Below are positions 1 through 8,216 of a stretch of 49,140 bases of DNA, one piece after another; position 1 is the first letter of the stretch; each line of letters starts with the position of its first letter. Made by a program: the position numbers and the translations under genes. The notes under the pieces are model-generated. The model searched no databases. It saw nothing but the letters and a program-made list of their open reading frames with translations, and was not told the origin of the DNA. This DNA comes from Acidimicrobiaceae bacterium (GTDB lineage: Bacteria > Actinomycetota > Acidimicrobiia > Acidimicrobiales > RAAP-2), in the NCBI GenBank assembly GCA_003163875.1, contig PLRK01000051.1:1-49140 (forward strand). Direction: 5' to 3'.

Positions 1-105
1 AAGAACTCTCGAGATGGAGTACTGGGCACACAACTCCGAGACAAGCCATGGGATTCGTTCGCCCGAACGCCATCGACGACCGATGAAGCCAATTCACACA
101 GGAAT

Positions 106-411
106 CTAAAAAGTCCCTGGACCGTCGATTGAGTCATAGATCGTGATGGTAGGCGCGCCATTCATTCCAATCGAGCCCATAACATCGCCGATCTTCGGGT
201 TGGCGGCGAAGAAACTTTGGAAGTGCTCCGCCGTGTCCCATTCATCGATAACTATAAGTTCGCCTTTCCCAGCCACAAACCGGTGGCTGACCACGCCGGC
301 ACCCTTCGTACTCGCTGATGTTTCCTCAAAAAAAGTCGAATTACTGTGAAGACCCTCGATCGCCTTGGCAACGTCAGCCACAGGAAAACTAATCGTAACA
401 ACGACACTCAT
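106..411 (-). CDS. Small dimeric alpha-beta-barrel (ABM-like) protein
   Basis: About 101 residues. The track ORF starts seven codons upstream, but the second ATG is preceded by AAGGGGG at normal spacing, so I start there. The pattern of an N-terminal beta strand (VVVTISFPV), a helix, a central VIDEWDTAEHFQSFF segment and a closing strand (APTITIYDSID) fits the antibiotic-biosynthesis-monooxygenase-like fold. In that family EW.s.e.f..hf is a typical helix. Such proteins are small cytoplasmic dimers of varied function. No substrate can be read. It stands alone, divergent from the following hydrolase gene. Confidence 0.6.
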   Translation of the reverse strand: MSVVVTISFPVADVAKAIEGLHSNSTFFEETSASTKGAGVVSHRFVAGKGELIVIDEWDTAEHFQSFFAANPKIGDVMGSIGMNGAPTITIYDSIDGPGTF

Positions 412-432
412 ATTGTTGTCCCCCTTGGACAA

Positions 433-810
433 TGACGCGCCTCGCCCGAGGCGTTCACGGAAGACTACTGTATGGCGCGCTTAATTTCGTTGGAAATCAT
501 CGTCGTTCCACCGTCTGGACTCGTACCAGGAAATCTGTGGTTGCAATCAAGCGTTGCGTCGGATGCCCGGGCGGGCGAGAGTATCCAACTGATCCTCTCG
601 GCGAGGTGTGGTCGTCGCACGCACCGTCTTCTCGAATGGTGACGGCGAGATCCAAAAACTTCGAGTCGGTGCTTTTGACAAGGTGTAGGTTCCAACCCTA
701 GGGGGGTGCGCGATGTGAGGTGCCCGAATCAAAGTCGTCGATGAGTTCCTTGCGAACGGGAACGATTGCGACGGTCGCGCAGTGCACGATACGAAACGAG
801 GGGGAGCAAA
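433..810. other. Intergenic stretch with no convincing gene
   Basis: Three overlapping ORFs (432-701 plus, 465-695 minus, 547-909 minus) cover this stretch, but none has a clear ribosome binding site or recognisable domain and they exclude one another. A TTGACA hexamer at 676-681 could be a -35 element for the hydrolase downstream, although no good -10 follows. Short coding-like stretches on the minus strand hint at a decayed gene that I cannot name. Confidence 0.4.
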
Positions 811-1593
811 ATGTCGTTTGCTGACGTGAATGGTCAACGCCTGTATTTTGAAGACTCCGGGGGAGACGGTGCGCCGGTCCTCTTCAGTCACGGATTTCTC
901 ATGGACCACGAGATGTTCGAGCCGCAGGTGGCTGCGCTCGCCGACGAATTTCGTTGTATCACGTGGGACGAGCGCGGATTTGGTGCCACCGCGGCAACTG
1001 CGCCCTTCACCTATTGGGATTCGGCCGATGACGCGCTCGCACTGCTAAGTCATCTGGGAATCGACGCAGCTTTCTTCGTCGGTATGTCGCAAGGCGGTTT
1101 CTTGTCGATGCGCGCTGCGCTTCGTGCTCCCGAGCGGGTACGCGGACTCGGATTGATCGACACCCAGGGCGGCGTCGAAGCGGACGACGTACGACCTCTC
1201 TTCGAAGCAATGAATGCCGATTGGGTCGAGAATGGTCCGTCTGACGTGACCCTCAGCGCGGTCGCCGACATGATCATGAGCCCCGGTTACGACCACTCGC
1301 CTTGGGTCGCCAAGTGGGTCGCCCGGCCGAGAGAAGACAACGTCATCCCATTTCGTGCCTTGATGGATCGAGACGACATCTGGGATCGAATCCCAGAGAT
1401 CACGGCGCCGACGATTATTTTCCACGGCGAGAACGACGTCGCGATCTCGATGGACAAGGCGGAACGATTGGAGTCATTGCTACCTCACTGCGAGAAGCTC
1501 GTCCGCATCGCCGGCGCGGGACACGCGTCGAATCTGAGTCATCCCGATGAGGTCAACGGACCCCTTCGCAGTTTCCTTCGGAGTCACTCGTAA
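811..1593 (+). CDS. Alpha/beta-fold hydrolase
   Basis: About 260 residues, cytoplasmic. The start is the ATG after GAGGGGGAGCAAA; the 15 extra N-terminal codons in the ORF track lack homology-like sequence. The oxyanion region is FSHGFLMD, the nucleophile elbow is GMSQGG (Ser about 93), the acid is in HGENDVAI and the catalytic His is in GAGHASNLSHP. This is the haloperoxidase/3-oxoadipate enol-lactonase-like layout without a large cap insertion. The substrate cannot be inferred. The next gene is another alpha/beta hydrolase but the two differ in sequence and are not a recent duplication. Confidence 0.85.
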   Translation: MSFADVNGQRLYFEDSGGDGAPVLFSHGFLMDHEMFEPQVAALADEFRCITWDERGFGATAATAPFTYWDSADDALALLSHLGIDAAFFVGMSQGGFLSMRAALRAPERVRGLGLIDTQGGVEADDVRPLFEAMNADWVENGPSDVTLSAVADMIMSPGYDHSPWVAKWVARPREDNVIPFRALMDRDDIWDRIPEITAPTIIFHGENDVAISMDKAERLESLLPHCEKLVRIAGAGHASNLSHPDEVNGPLRSFLRSHS

Positions 1594-1724
1594 GCAGCGT
1601 CTGTTGTGCATCCAAACACCGATCGTCTCTCGTCGTCGGGTGCAGCGCAATTGCGTCAAGCGAGGAGAGCCAGTGTCCTCAGCAAACGAGTGTGACGTGC
1701 GTCCGCACGAAGTAGTCTCACGTC

Positions 1725-2591
1725 ATGTCAAGCGCACAAGCCAACGGAATAACTATTGAGTTCGACACGTTCGGTGACCCGACCTCACCGCCCGTCTTGT
1801 TGATCATGGGACTCGGCGTGCAGATGACCTTGTGGGACCCCGAGTTCTGTCAAAGTATCGCCGACCGAGGGTACTACGTGATTCGTTTCGATAACCGCGA
1901 CGTGGGACTGTCCAGCTCGTTCGATGACACCGGGGTCGATGATCTCGGCGAGGTCATGTCAGGCAAAGTCAGTGCACCGTACGCACTCACGGACATGGCG
2001 GCTGACGCGGCGGGCCTACTCGACGCACTCGGCATCTCTTCAGCGCACATCGTGGGTGCGTCAATGGGAGGCATGATCGCTCAGACATTCGCGATTGCGT
2101 ACCCCGAAAAGACTCGATCACTCACCTCGATCATGTCGACGACAGGCGACCCGGAGGTGGGTCAAGCTTCGCCGGAAGCACTCGGCGCACTCTTGGGACC
2201 GGCACCGACCACGAGGGATGAGGCGATCGAGTCGCGCGTTCGTACGTCGAAGGTGATTGGCTCTCCGGGCTTCCCGGCGGACGAGGCGCAACTTCGCGAG
2301 TACGCAGGCTCAGCCTACGATCGGGCGTTTCATCCTTCCGGAATGGTTCGCCAGCTCGCCGCGGTCATTGGACAACCCAACCGCACCGAAGCCCTTCGCG
2401 CAGTTGACGTACCGACGCTCGTCATACACGGTGCCGACGATCCGTTGGTCAATCCGTCGGGCGGAGTGGCCACTGCCGACGCTATTCCTAACGCAATACT
2501 CAAGATCGTGCCCGGCATGGGGCACGACGTACCTCCGGCGTTGTACGGAGAGATTGTGGAATCGCTCGCCGAAAACTTTGCCCGCGCCTAA
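1725..2591 (+). CDS. Alpha/beta-fold hydrolase, RdmC-like
   Basis: About 288 residues. It has the nucleophile elbow GASMGG (Ser about 113), the acid in HGADDPLVNP and the base in GMGHDVP. The N-terminal LLIMGLGVQMTLWDPEFC and FDNRDVGLSS segments are typical of the aclacinomycin-methylesterase (RdmC)-like esterase group. It is separated by 131 bp from the first hydrolase, so it probably has its own promoter. The substrate is unknown. It converges with the DUF2237 gene. Confidence 0.85.
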   Translation: MSSAQANGITIEFDTFGDPTSPPVLLIMGLGVQMTLWDPEFCQSIADRGYYVIRFDNRDVGLSSSFDDTGVDDLGEVMSGKVSAPYALTDMAADAAGLLDALGISSAHIVGASMGGMIAQTFAIAYPEKTRSLTSIMSTTGDPEVGQASPEALGALLGPAPTTRDEAIESRVRTSKVIGSPGFPADEAQLREYAGSAYDRAFHPSGMVRQLAAVIGQPNRTEALRAVDVPTLVIHGADDPLVNPSGGVATADAIPNAILKIVPGMGHDVPPALYGEIVESLAENFARA

Positions 2592-2612
2592 GTCGCCATT
2601 TCGTCGTTGTTA

Positions 2613-2625
2613 CTAACGCCGTTAG
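2613..2625. other. Short perfect palindrome between convergent genes
   Basis: CTAACG-C-CGTTAG lies just past the stop of the alpha/beta hydrolase. The one-base centre makes a stable RNA hairpin unlikely and there is no T-run. It may be a weak terminator component or a protein site; seen directly, function unknown. Confidence 0.3.
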
Positions 2626-2632
2626 GTGATTG

Positions 2633-2740
2633 TCAGATGAATACGCCGAGTGCCTCGCAATGCCCAGCGAACAAGTCGTGGTGATCCGGTCGAGCAACGC
2701 AGAGCAGGAGAACCTCCTCTTCAATTTCTGAAGGCGTCAG
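2633..2740 (-). CDS. Possible 35-residue ORF downstream of DUF2237
   Basis: After the DUF2237 stop, another frame encodes a protein-like stretch (SEIEEEVLLLC...HHDLFAGHCEALGVFI) ending in TGA. The only start-like codon at the junction is CTG, overlapping the upstream TGA as CTGA. Composition (EEEV, DHHDLF, GHCEALG) looks coded rather than random. It could instead be a C-terminal extension of the upstream gene separated by a frameshift. I cannot assign a family. Confidence 0.3.
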   Translation of the reverse strand: MTPSEIEEEVLLLCVARPDHHDLFAGHCEALGVFI

Positions 2741-3123
2741 TAGTCGCCTGGACTGGACGGGACATCGACGCCATGCTCGCGGAGAATTTCGAGAGGCACA
2801 ATCTCGAGTGCTCTTTCGTGGGTCGACGCGAGAACGACGAACGCTGCTGCACCATCGTGGTGGGCACGCAGCCAATTGACCGCAGTCACGCACCATCGGT
2901 CGCCGGGCACCAATCCTGGGAACCCGTACTGAAGCATTGGTGTGCTCAAGTCGTTGCCAATTGACTTTTGGTGCTCGAGAAATTCTGCGGTGACGACCGC
3001 ACAGATTGTGTGGCTCCCGAGGTCTTCTGGCCCTGAGGTGCAGCAACCGTCGCGGTAGAAACCGGTGACGGGGTCAGTGCCACAAAGCTCCAATGGTCCG
3101 CCCAAGACGTTGCGATCCGCCAT
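2737..3123 (-). CDS. DUF2237 family protein
   Basis: About 128 residues and full length. The near-invariant family features are present: NVLGGPLELCGTDPVTGFYRDGCC, GPEDLGSHTICAVVTAEFL, GNDLSTP, FPGLVPGDRWC and THERALEIVPLE. DUF2237 proteins are small, soluble and cysteine-rich. Their biochemical role is not established. The gene stands alone upstream of a decayed region. Confidence 0.9.
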   Translation of the reverse strand: MADRNVLGGPLELCGTDPVTGFYRDGCCTSGPEDLGSHTICAVVTAEFLEHQKSIGNDLSTPMLQYGFPGLVPGDRWCVTAVNWLRAHHDGAAAFVVLASTHERALEIVPLEILREHGVDVPSSPGDY

Positions 3124-3216
3124 GGGTCCAGTATCGCTTACTCGAGCGTCCAGCCCACTGGACCTTCACTGTTTATTTCGCCTCCGTTTAGGGAGTGTTT
3201 TTAGTCCGACTTGTCG

Positions 3217-3412
3217 TTAGTCAGAATCGAGTGCTACGAGTCGAGCCACGTCAGCGTTTTCCTGCGGGCTGCCGGCGACGCGCTTATTTGCAATCAGGTC
3301 ATCGCGGCTTATGAAGGGAAGGTGCAAACCATCGATACGAACCGTGAGACGCCGCGACCGTGCAGAGTCAAACTCGACACCTTCAATCGAGGTGAGAATA
3401 TCGATACGTTAC
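3217..3412 (-). pseudogene. Remnant of a nucleotidyltransferase-type gene
   Basis: Not in the ORF track. On the minus strand 3408-3217 encodes about 63 residues, RIDILTSIEGVEFD...DGLHLPFISRDDLIANKR...ENADVARL, ending in TAA. This matches the conserved C-terminus of small MNT/AbiEii-like nucleotidyltransferase-fold proteins (xPPxRIDILTSIxGVEF, DLIxNKRAxGRPxDxAD). Directly upstream the frame hits TAA, but adding one base (3409) restores RIPSV|RIDILTS. The gene therefore carries a frameshift. Upstream the catalytic N-terminal half (GxxDIDxW) cannot be found, so it is also truncated. The plus-strand ORF 3211-3642 is its shadow. Confidence 0.7.
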
Positions 3413-3702
3413 AGAGGGTATCCGGGATTGCTGCACATTTAGTTGACTGTCGTCAGTCCGCTTGTCAGAGGGGTTTTTGTGATCACAAGGACCATAGAAA
3501 CAGAAGCTCGCGTCTTTGCAGTCACATTCCAATTCTACCGGAGGCAGTCACACTTCAAGGTGAAACACTTCCTCGCTATTTGCAGGTTGTGCAGAAGATA
3601 TTCGGACAATGGCGGACAGGGGCTAACCAGCAAGCGCATTGACTGAGGTCATGTCCTCCAGCGTCGCGCATTCAATTCTTGCGTCGCATTTCCAATCGGC
3701 GT

Positions 3703-4353
3703 TCAACTCTTGTTGTTAATAACAATCGTCACGGGCTGACTCAGAAGGGTACCGTCCGCTGTTCGTGCGTTCACTCTGAAACTAAAACTACCTGATGCCG
3801 TCGGTGTTCCATGAAGGTTCCCATTCGGGTCAAGTTTCAGACCTTTGGGGAGTGACTTTGACGGTCCCGGTTCAAAATGAAATATTGCAGATTTCAGACC
3901 ATTGGCGCTGAACTGATACGAATAAACTTGGCCAACAGTTCCCTGTGGGGGAGCGCTGGTGACCGATTGTACGTTGCCTTGCGAAAGATTGACGACAGCA
4001 CTAACAGCTTGATCTGTAGCCTTCGATGAGAAATAAAACGTCACGGCGGCGCTCACGCTCGCGATGAGACCGCCCAAGAGTGTGCTTCTTAGTTGTTCGT
4101 CGTTCACAACGAACGCCGCAGTGCACAAGACGAGCAAGCCGAAGACTAGGGATATAGCTAGCCAACTGCGGATCACCGATTCTGAGGGATCAGGAGTCGT
4201 CTTTGAGCCCCAAAACCGTCCACGGCCGATGAGCACAATGATGCCAGCAAGAAGAGCGCCTCCAACAACGAAAGAGAGAAAGACGACGTCTTGGCTGTAC
4301 GAAAGAACTGGATGCGTCGCGTTGTTCGCAATCGTCGTCGTGGTGGTGTCCAT
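3703..4353 (-). CDS. Membrane protein with C-terminal putative-Ig domain
   Basis: About 216 residues, starting at the ATG preceded by GGGGGAATCC. Three hydrophobic segments follow a threonine-rich N-terminus: VVFLSFVVGGALLAGIIVLI, SWLAISLVFGLLVLCTAAFVV and LLGGLIASVSAAVTFYF. The C-terminal 90 residues contain APPQGTVGQVYSYQFSANG and LPKGLKLDPNGNLHGTPTASGSFSFRV, the signature of bacterial putative-Ig (He_PIG, cadherin-like) domains. I infer a membrane anchor presenting one adhesion-like domain outside. It lies next to a secreted beta-helix protein on the same strand, so the two may form a surface-protein pair. Confidence 0.7.
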   Translation of the reverse strand: MDTTTTTIANNATHPVLSYSQDVVFLSFVVGGALLAGIIVLIGRGRFWGSKTTPDPSESVIRSWLAISLVFGLLVLCTAAFVVNDEQLRSTLLGGLIASVSAAVTFYFSSKATDQAVSAVVNLSQGNVQSVTSAPPQGTVGQVYSYQFSANGLKSAIFHFEPGPSKSLPKGLKLDPNGNLHGTPTASGSFSFRVNARTADGTLLSQPVTIVINNKS

Positions 4354-4538
4354 GGATTCCCCCAACATCTAGTTGTCGGCGAAGATTCTTCGACTCGGCC
4401 GTACCATCTGTCTATGGTGTGGGGGCACCGTCATACACGCGCTGACGCGAATGTTACCTCGTCGCCAGCGATTTTTCTCGCGGAGAGGCTAATTTCGGCA
4501 ATCAGCATTGACTTGCATATTCTTGTACGGCGTATGTC

Positions 4539-6440
4539 TCAGGAACTTTGGTAGGCGCCAATGTCGATATGCCTAGAAGTGCGAGCGCGACCATTGATAT
4601 CGATCGCGGGAGCACCGAGTGATGTCCCTGCCGCGCGCGCCGGACTCTTGGGAAGTAGCTGAAAATTGTCACCCGCAACGTTCGTGAATCTTGGGTCCCC
4701 GGTCACGTTCCCATTTCGTCCGGACCAGGACGATTTTTGAACCAAGGAGTGGCTCAGCATAGAAGGGGTCACTTGTCCTTCAATCGAACCCCAGAGAATG
4801 CAATTGACGACGTTGAGTCCGGTGATCATGTCTTCAGTGGCACCAAAGGAATTTGCCGCAACGTCTAGGACATTGCCGCTCGGGTTTACTAGCGTGTCGT
4901 TTTCCAATCGGAGGCCCTGCACCGTGTTGCCCGATGTCATGCCACTTTTCCCTTCGCCGCCGATGACCACCACTGCGCTATTCGATGAAGTTACGACGTC
5001 GTTCACGATATTCACATTTGAAATACCGTTCGAAACCGAGGGATCGCCGCCGCCTTCGATGTCGATTGCACCGTAACCGTTGGTCGGCTGGAGCGGCACG
5101 ACGCCCGTCGCTACTCGATTCGCATCTATTGAAACCGTGCTGATGTGATTGGACGTCGCAACGCGTCCTCCAAGTGGGGTTCCACTTCCATTCACTACCT
5201 TGATGCCGTTAGCTTTCAGTGACGTATTGACTTGGTTGTTAGCAATGGAAATGTCTGAAATCGAGTTCGATGAACCTCCGGCGCCCAGTCCCGCCTGGAC
5301 GAGTATGCCGGTTGTCAAGGTGCCACTGACGTCGTTTCCTTTCACCAAAACATCGGTCAGTGAATTTGAGTCCGGATAACCCAGCGGAAGCACGTTTGGG
5401 TCCGTGGCACTGGGGGCGTCGGTTCCAGCAAAGAGCACAATTCCTTGGCAGCAGATAGTCAAGCCCTTATTGACGAGGTCGACTGAATTATCGAGTATTT
5501 GAACCTGTTCGATTCTGTTACCGACTGCTCGATTCGTTCCAGGTCCAACATCGATGCCCTCGCCAGTCTGACCGGTGATTTTGTTGCCACTGATAATCAC
5601 TCCGGAAACGCTGGAGCCCGTTGCATTGGAGCCAATCTCCACGCTGATTGCGCCGTCATATCCTTGCACGGCAATCGTGTTTTTTGCGACCGTCACGTTC
5701 GAGAATGTATCGCCGGCATCAGAATCCTTGATTGCGAATCCCGTGTCCATTGTTTCAATGGTGTTGCCCGTAATCGCGGTGTTGCTCCATGTGTCGTCCG
5801 TCGTGCACGGCGTTGCGGTGCCACCGAAAAGCCCACATCCTTGTAAGTACATCGACCCCATGAGAACACCAAATTGTTGAATGTTTTCCATGTTCATGTT
5901 GCTCACAGTGTTTCCGTTGAAAGTTTCATGAGTAGCTAAGGATTGGCTATTAAGAGGGGGCGGATCAATATCGATACCGATTCCAAAGCCCGACAGCGTG
6001 AGAGCGTTGATCGTATTGAAGCTTGATGCAATCGTAAGTCCAGTACCTAATCCCTGGAACGACGGTGCTTTATCCAACGTCACTTCGGCTTCACCAGTCC
6101 CGTCAGTGTCACCGCTGATGGTCACTCCTCCACTTCGAAGTGGCGGCAGGGGCGAAGTGAGCGAAATCGTTTGCCCCTTCAAAGACGGCGCGAACGAGAT
6201 GGATTCCGTACCCTGACTGTTGTTCGTCGCGAGTATCGCCTCTCGAAGTGAAATGCCGTCAGCACCAGGATTGGCTAACAAGCTCGAAACGCTACTGGTG
6301 TCACCATTGACGACGTCGCTAGTGGTGCTGACCAAGATGGTAGAGACAATCCCGATCGCGGGTGACGCGGTAAGCGTGGCCGCAGAAACTAGGAGACTTG
6401 AGAGAAGAATTTTGGCGCATCTAAATGACCAATTGTTCAC
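4539..6440 (-). CDS. Secreted right-handed beta-helix protein (CSLREA/choice-of-anchor type)
   Basis: About 633 residues. It opens with a Sec signal peptide (AKILLSSLLVSAATLTASPAIG) and then TTSDVVNGDTSS...DGISLREAILATNN, the CSLREA-type N-terminus of secreted beta-helix proteins. Many degenerate 20-25 residue coils rich in N, G, S and V (N-x-V/I-x-N patterns) follow, as in pectate-lyase-like helices. The end, DINGRARTSRHIDIGAYQ, is the usual closing motif of this class. No catalytic residues are evident. I infer an extracellular surface or carbohydrate-associated protein. Many asparagines and serines set it apart in composition from the housekeeping genes. Confidence 0.8.
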   Translation of the reverse strand: MNNWSFRCAKILLSSLLVSAATLTASPAIGIVSTILVSTTSDVVNGDTSSVSSLLANPGADGISLREAILATNNSQGTESISFAPSLKGQTISLTSPLPPLRSGGVTISGDTDGTGEAEVTLDKAPSFQGLGTGLTIASSFNTINALTLSGFGIGIDIDPPPLNSQSLATHETFNGNTVSNMNMENIQQFGVLMGSMYLQGCGLFGGTATPCTTDDTWSNTAITGNTIETMDTGFAIKDSDAGDTFSNVTVAKNTIAVQGYDGAISVEIGSNATGSSVSGVIISGNKITGQTGEGIDVGPGTNRAVGNRIEQVQILDNSVDLVNKGLTICCQGIVLFAGTDAPSATDPNVLPLGYPDSNSLTDVLVKGNDVSGTLTTGILVQAGLGAGGSSNSISDISIANNQVNTSLKANGIKVVNGSGTPLGGRVATSNHISTVSIDANRVATGVVPLQPTNGYGAIDIEGGGDPSVSNGISNVNIVNDVVTSSNSAVVVIGGEGKSGMTSGNTVQGLRLENDTLVNPSGNVLDVAANSFGATEDMITGLNVVNCILWGSIEGQVTPSMLSHSLVQKSSWSGRNGNVTGDPRFTNVAGDNFQLLPKSPARAAGTSLGAPAIDINGRARTSRHIDIGAYQSS

Positions 6441-6931
6441 TTCTTCGTTCTACTAGTAAACCCACAATTAAGCCTCTACTGAAGTTGAAGTCTGCTGTTG
6501 ACCGGTAAGTTGACGACCTGCGTGACACGCAAGTGGTACTTGCCGTCGTTCACCTCTGTGCTCGATACTCCTTGGTCGAATTGCTCACGATGAGGGTGCG
6601 CGGACCCCCCTTGAAATGATCCACCTCGAACGAGAGTCCTGATGCTTCCGAAGGGGGCGAGGAGGACAACATGACGAAGAGGCATTACTTCTGATTTACA
6701 CTCACTCGATTTTAGGGTCACTCCACAATGTTCAAAGCTGATTGAACTAATTGCGTTGCTGCGAATGTTGCTCACGTCGCTGCTCACCCTGACCAAAATT
6801 GATCGAAACTGCGATGAAACCGAAGTTAGACGGCCTTTGTACAGTACTGTATTGAACGCAGCGCAGATTGTATTTGTCAGTTGTCGAGTTGCTTGACCTG
6901 CAAGTAGTCGAAACCACAATCTTCAGCCGAT
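6441..6931. other. Intergenic stretch with no convincing gene
   Basis: Two overlapping minus-strand ORFs (6476-6919 and 6747-6941) give no recognisable domain and lack ribosome binding sites. A good GGAGGACAAC-ATG on the plus strand near 6671 opens only a seven-codon peptide (MTKRHYF). I read the stretch as decayed or noncoding. Confidence 0.4.
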
Positions 6932-7381
6932 TCATCCCCACTTGCTTATGTGGGCATCGTTTGGAAACGCAATCGAGGGCGCACCGGTTTCAAGCATGTC
7001 CTTGAGTCCCAACAAGAAATACGCCCACTTGGTACTGCAATGGTGCATGAAGGGGCCAGTATCGGTCCAGTCGGCGTGAGTGAATAAAACCGACGTTTCG
7101 TCATCATCGAAACCAATGTCAAAGATGACTTTCGTGTGAACCCATTCGGCTGGGCCCACCATGCAGCGCCATCGCACGAGGCGCTGATTTTTGATCTCAT
7201 CAACGCGCATCACCGCTCTTGGCGTTTCACCAATGAAGAAAAAACGCAACAATTCTCCTTCGCGCGATTCGCCGTCAATTTTTTCAGTCCAGAACGTTTT
7301 GAGGCCTTCCACGGTTGCAAATGTACGAAAGACCTCGTCTACGGGGGCTTTAATGCCTACGCGGAGGCGAATGTCTGCCAT
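6932..7381 (-). CDS. SRPBCC (START-like/AHSA1) domain protein
   Basis: About 149 residues covering one whole helix-grip domain. The N-terminal strand IRLRVGIKAPVDEVFRTFATVEGLKTFWT is typical of AHSA1/polyketide-cyclase-like proteins. RFFFIGETPRAVMRVDEIKNQRLVRWRC and the C-terminal helix WAYFLLGLKDMLETG complete the fold. These domains bind small hydrophobic ligands; the ligand here is unknown. It stands alone and is divergent from the DHFR-like gene. Confidence 0.85.
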   Translation of the reverse strand: MADIRLRVGIKAPVDEVFRTFATVEGLKTFWTEKIDGESREGELLRFFFIGETPRAVMRVDEIKNQRLVRWRCMVGPAEWVHTKVIFDIGFDDDETSVLFTHADWTDTGPFMHHCSTKWAYFLLGLKDMLETGAPSIAFPNDAHISKWG

Positions 7382-7620
7382 GGGAACTCCTTTGGTTGTG
7401 AAGCGGCGTCGTCGCTGTCTAGTGGAGAAATTCTCAAGACACTTTCGCCTTGTTCTGCCGGCATTATTGTTTCACAGCCGTCACCAAGCCGCAATTGATT
7501 GGTCAATCAAATACGAAGGTCGACCAGTGCGACGCTTCGGCCCATCCGAACACGCTGCCTTGAAAACTCGACTAGTGAGCGATGCTTGGTTTATCGCCTC
7601 TCTGGCGGTACCCTTGCCAG

Positions 7621-8169
7621 GTGCGACCCCTTCGTTACTCCATCAACGTCACCTTGGACGGATGTTGCGATCACCTCGCGATAACTCCGAGCGAAGATTT
7701 GCACCGTCACGCCTCCGAAAGTATCAACCAAGCCGATGCCCTTCTCTTTGGTCGGGTGACGTACGAAATGATGGAGTCGGCGTTCCGATCGCCAAATGTC
7801 AAGCAAGTGGGGCAAGATCAGGAAGATTTGTTCACCCGGTCGATCAACGCCGCGAAGAAATACGTCGTGTCGAGCACCCTCAAGCACGTGGACTGGAATG
7901 CGGTGCTAGTGCACGGCGATTTGGACGAGGCTGTTCGACAACTCAAGAGTGAGTCCGGCAATGGGCTCTTCTTGGGGGGCTTGAAGCTCCCACTCGCATT
8001 GGCTGAACTTGGATTGATCGACGAGTACGAGTTCGTCGTGCATCCGAGACTGGCCGGATACGGTCCGACGCCGTTCGCTGGACTCTCAAAATTTGTGAAC
8101 TTGAAGCTCGTGGACCAAATGACGTTCGACGCAGGCGCCGTGGCGATGCGGTATGTGCCAAGAAATTAG
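7621..8169 (+). CDS. Dihydrofolate-reductase-like (RibD C-terminal) family protein
   Basis: About 182 residues from the GTG at 7621. The family nearly always begins near (M)RPLRYSINVTLDGC, so the 13 upstream codons in the track are dropped. ADALLFGRVTYEMM, KKYVVSSTL, GNGLFLGGLKLPLALAELGLIDEYEFVVHP and GYGPTPF are hallmark motifs of the DHFR-like RibD_C family. Members are cytoplasmic NADPH-binding reductases, mostly of unknown substrate. The canonical VTLDG-x-D/H region is intact. Confidence 0.85.
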   Translation: MRPLRYSINVTLDGCCDHLAITPSEDLHRHASESINQADALLFGRVTYEMMESAFRSPNVKQVGQDQEDLFTRSINAAKKYVVSSTLKHVDWNAVLVHGDLDEAVRQLKSESGNGLFLGGLKLPLALAELGLIDEYEFVVHPRLAGYGPTPFAGLSKFVNLKLVDQMTFDAGAVAMRYVPRN

Positions 8170-8216
8170 GTTTCAGTCTTGCGTGTTTGAGGAATTGTCG
8201 CCTCGATAACAAAGTC

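Noticed and set aside
3211-3642. 143-aa plus-strand ORF
   Set aside because: Antisense of the nucleotidyltransferase remnant and no recognisable domain.
6476-6919. 147-aa minus-strand ORF
   Set aside because: No ribosome binding site or domain, and composition is not convincingly coded.
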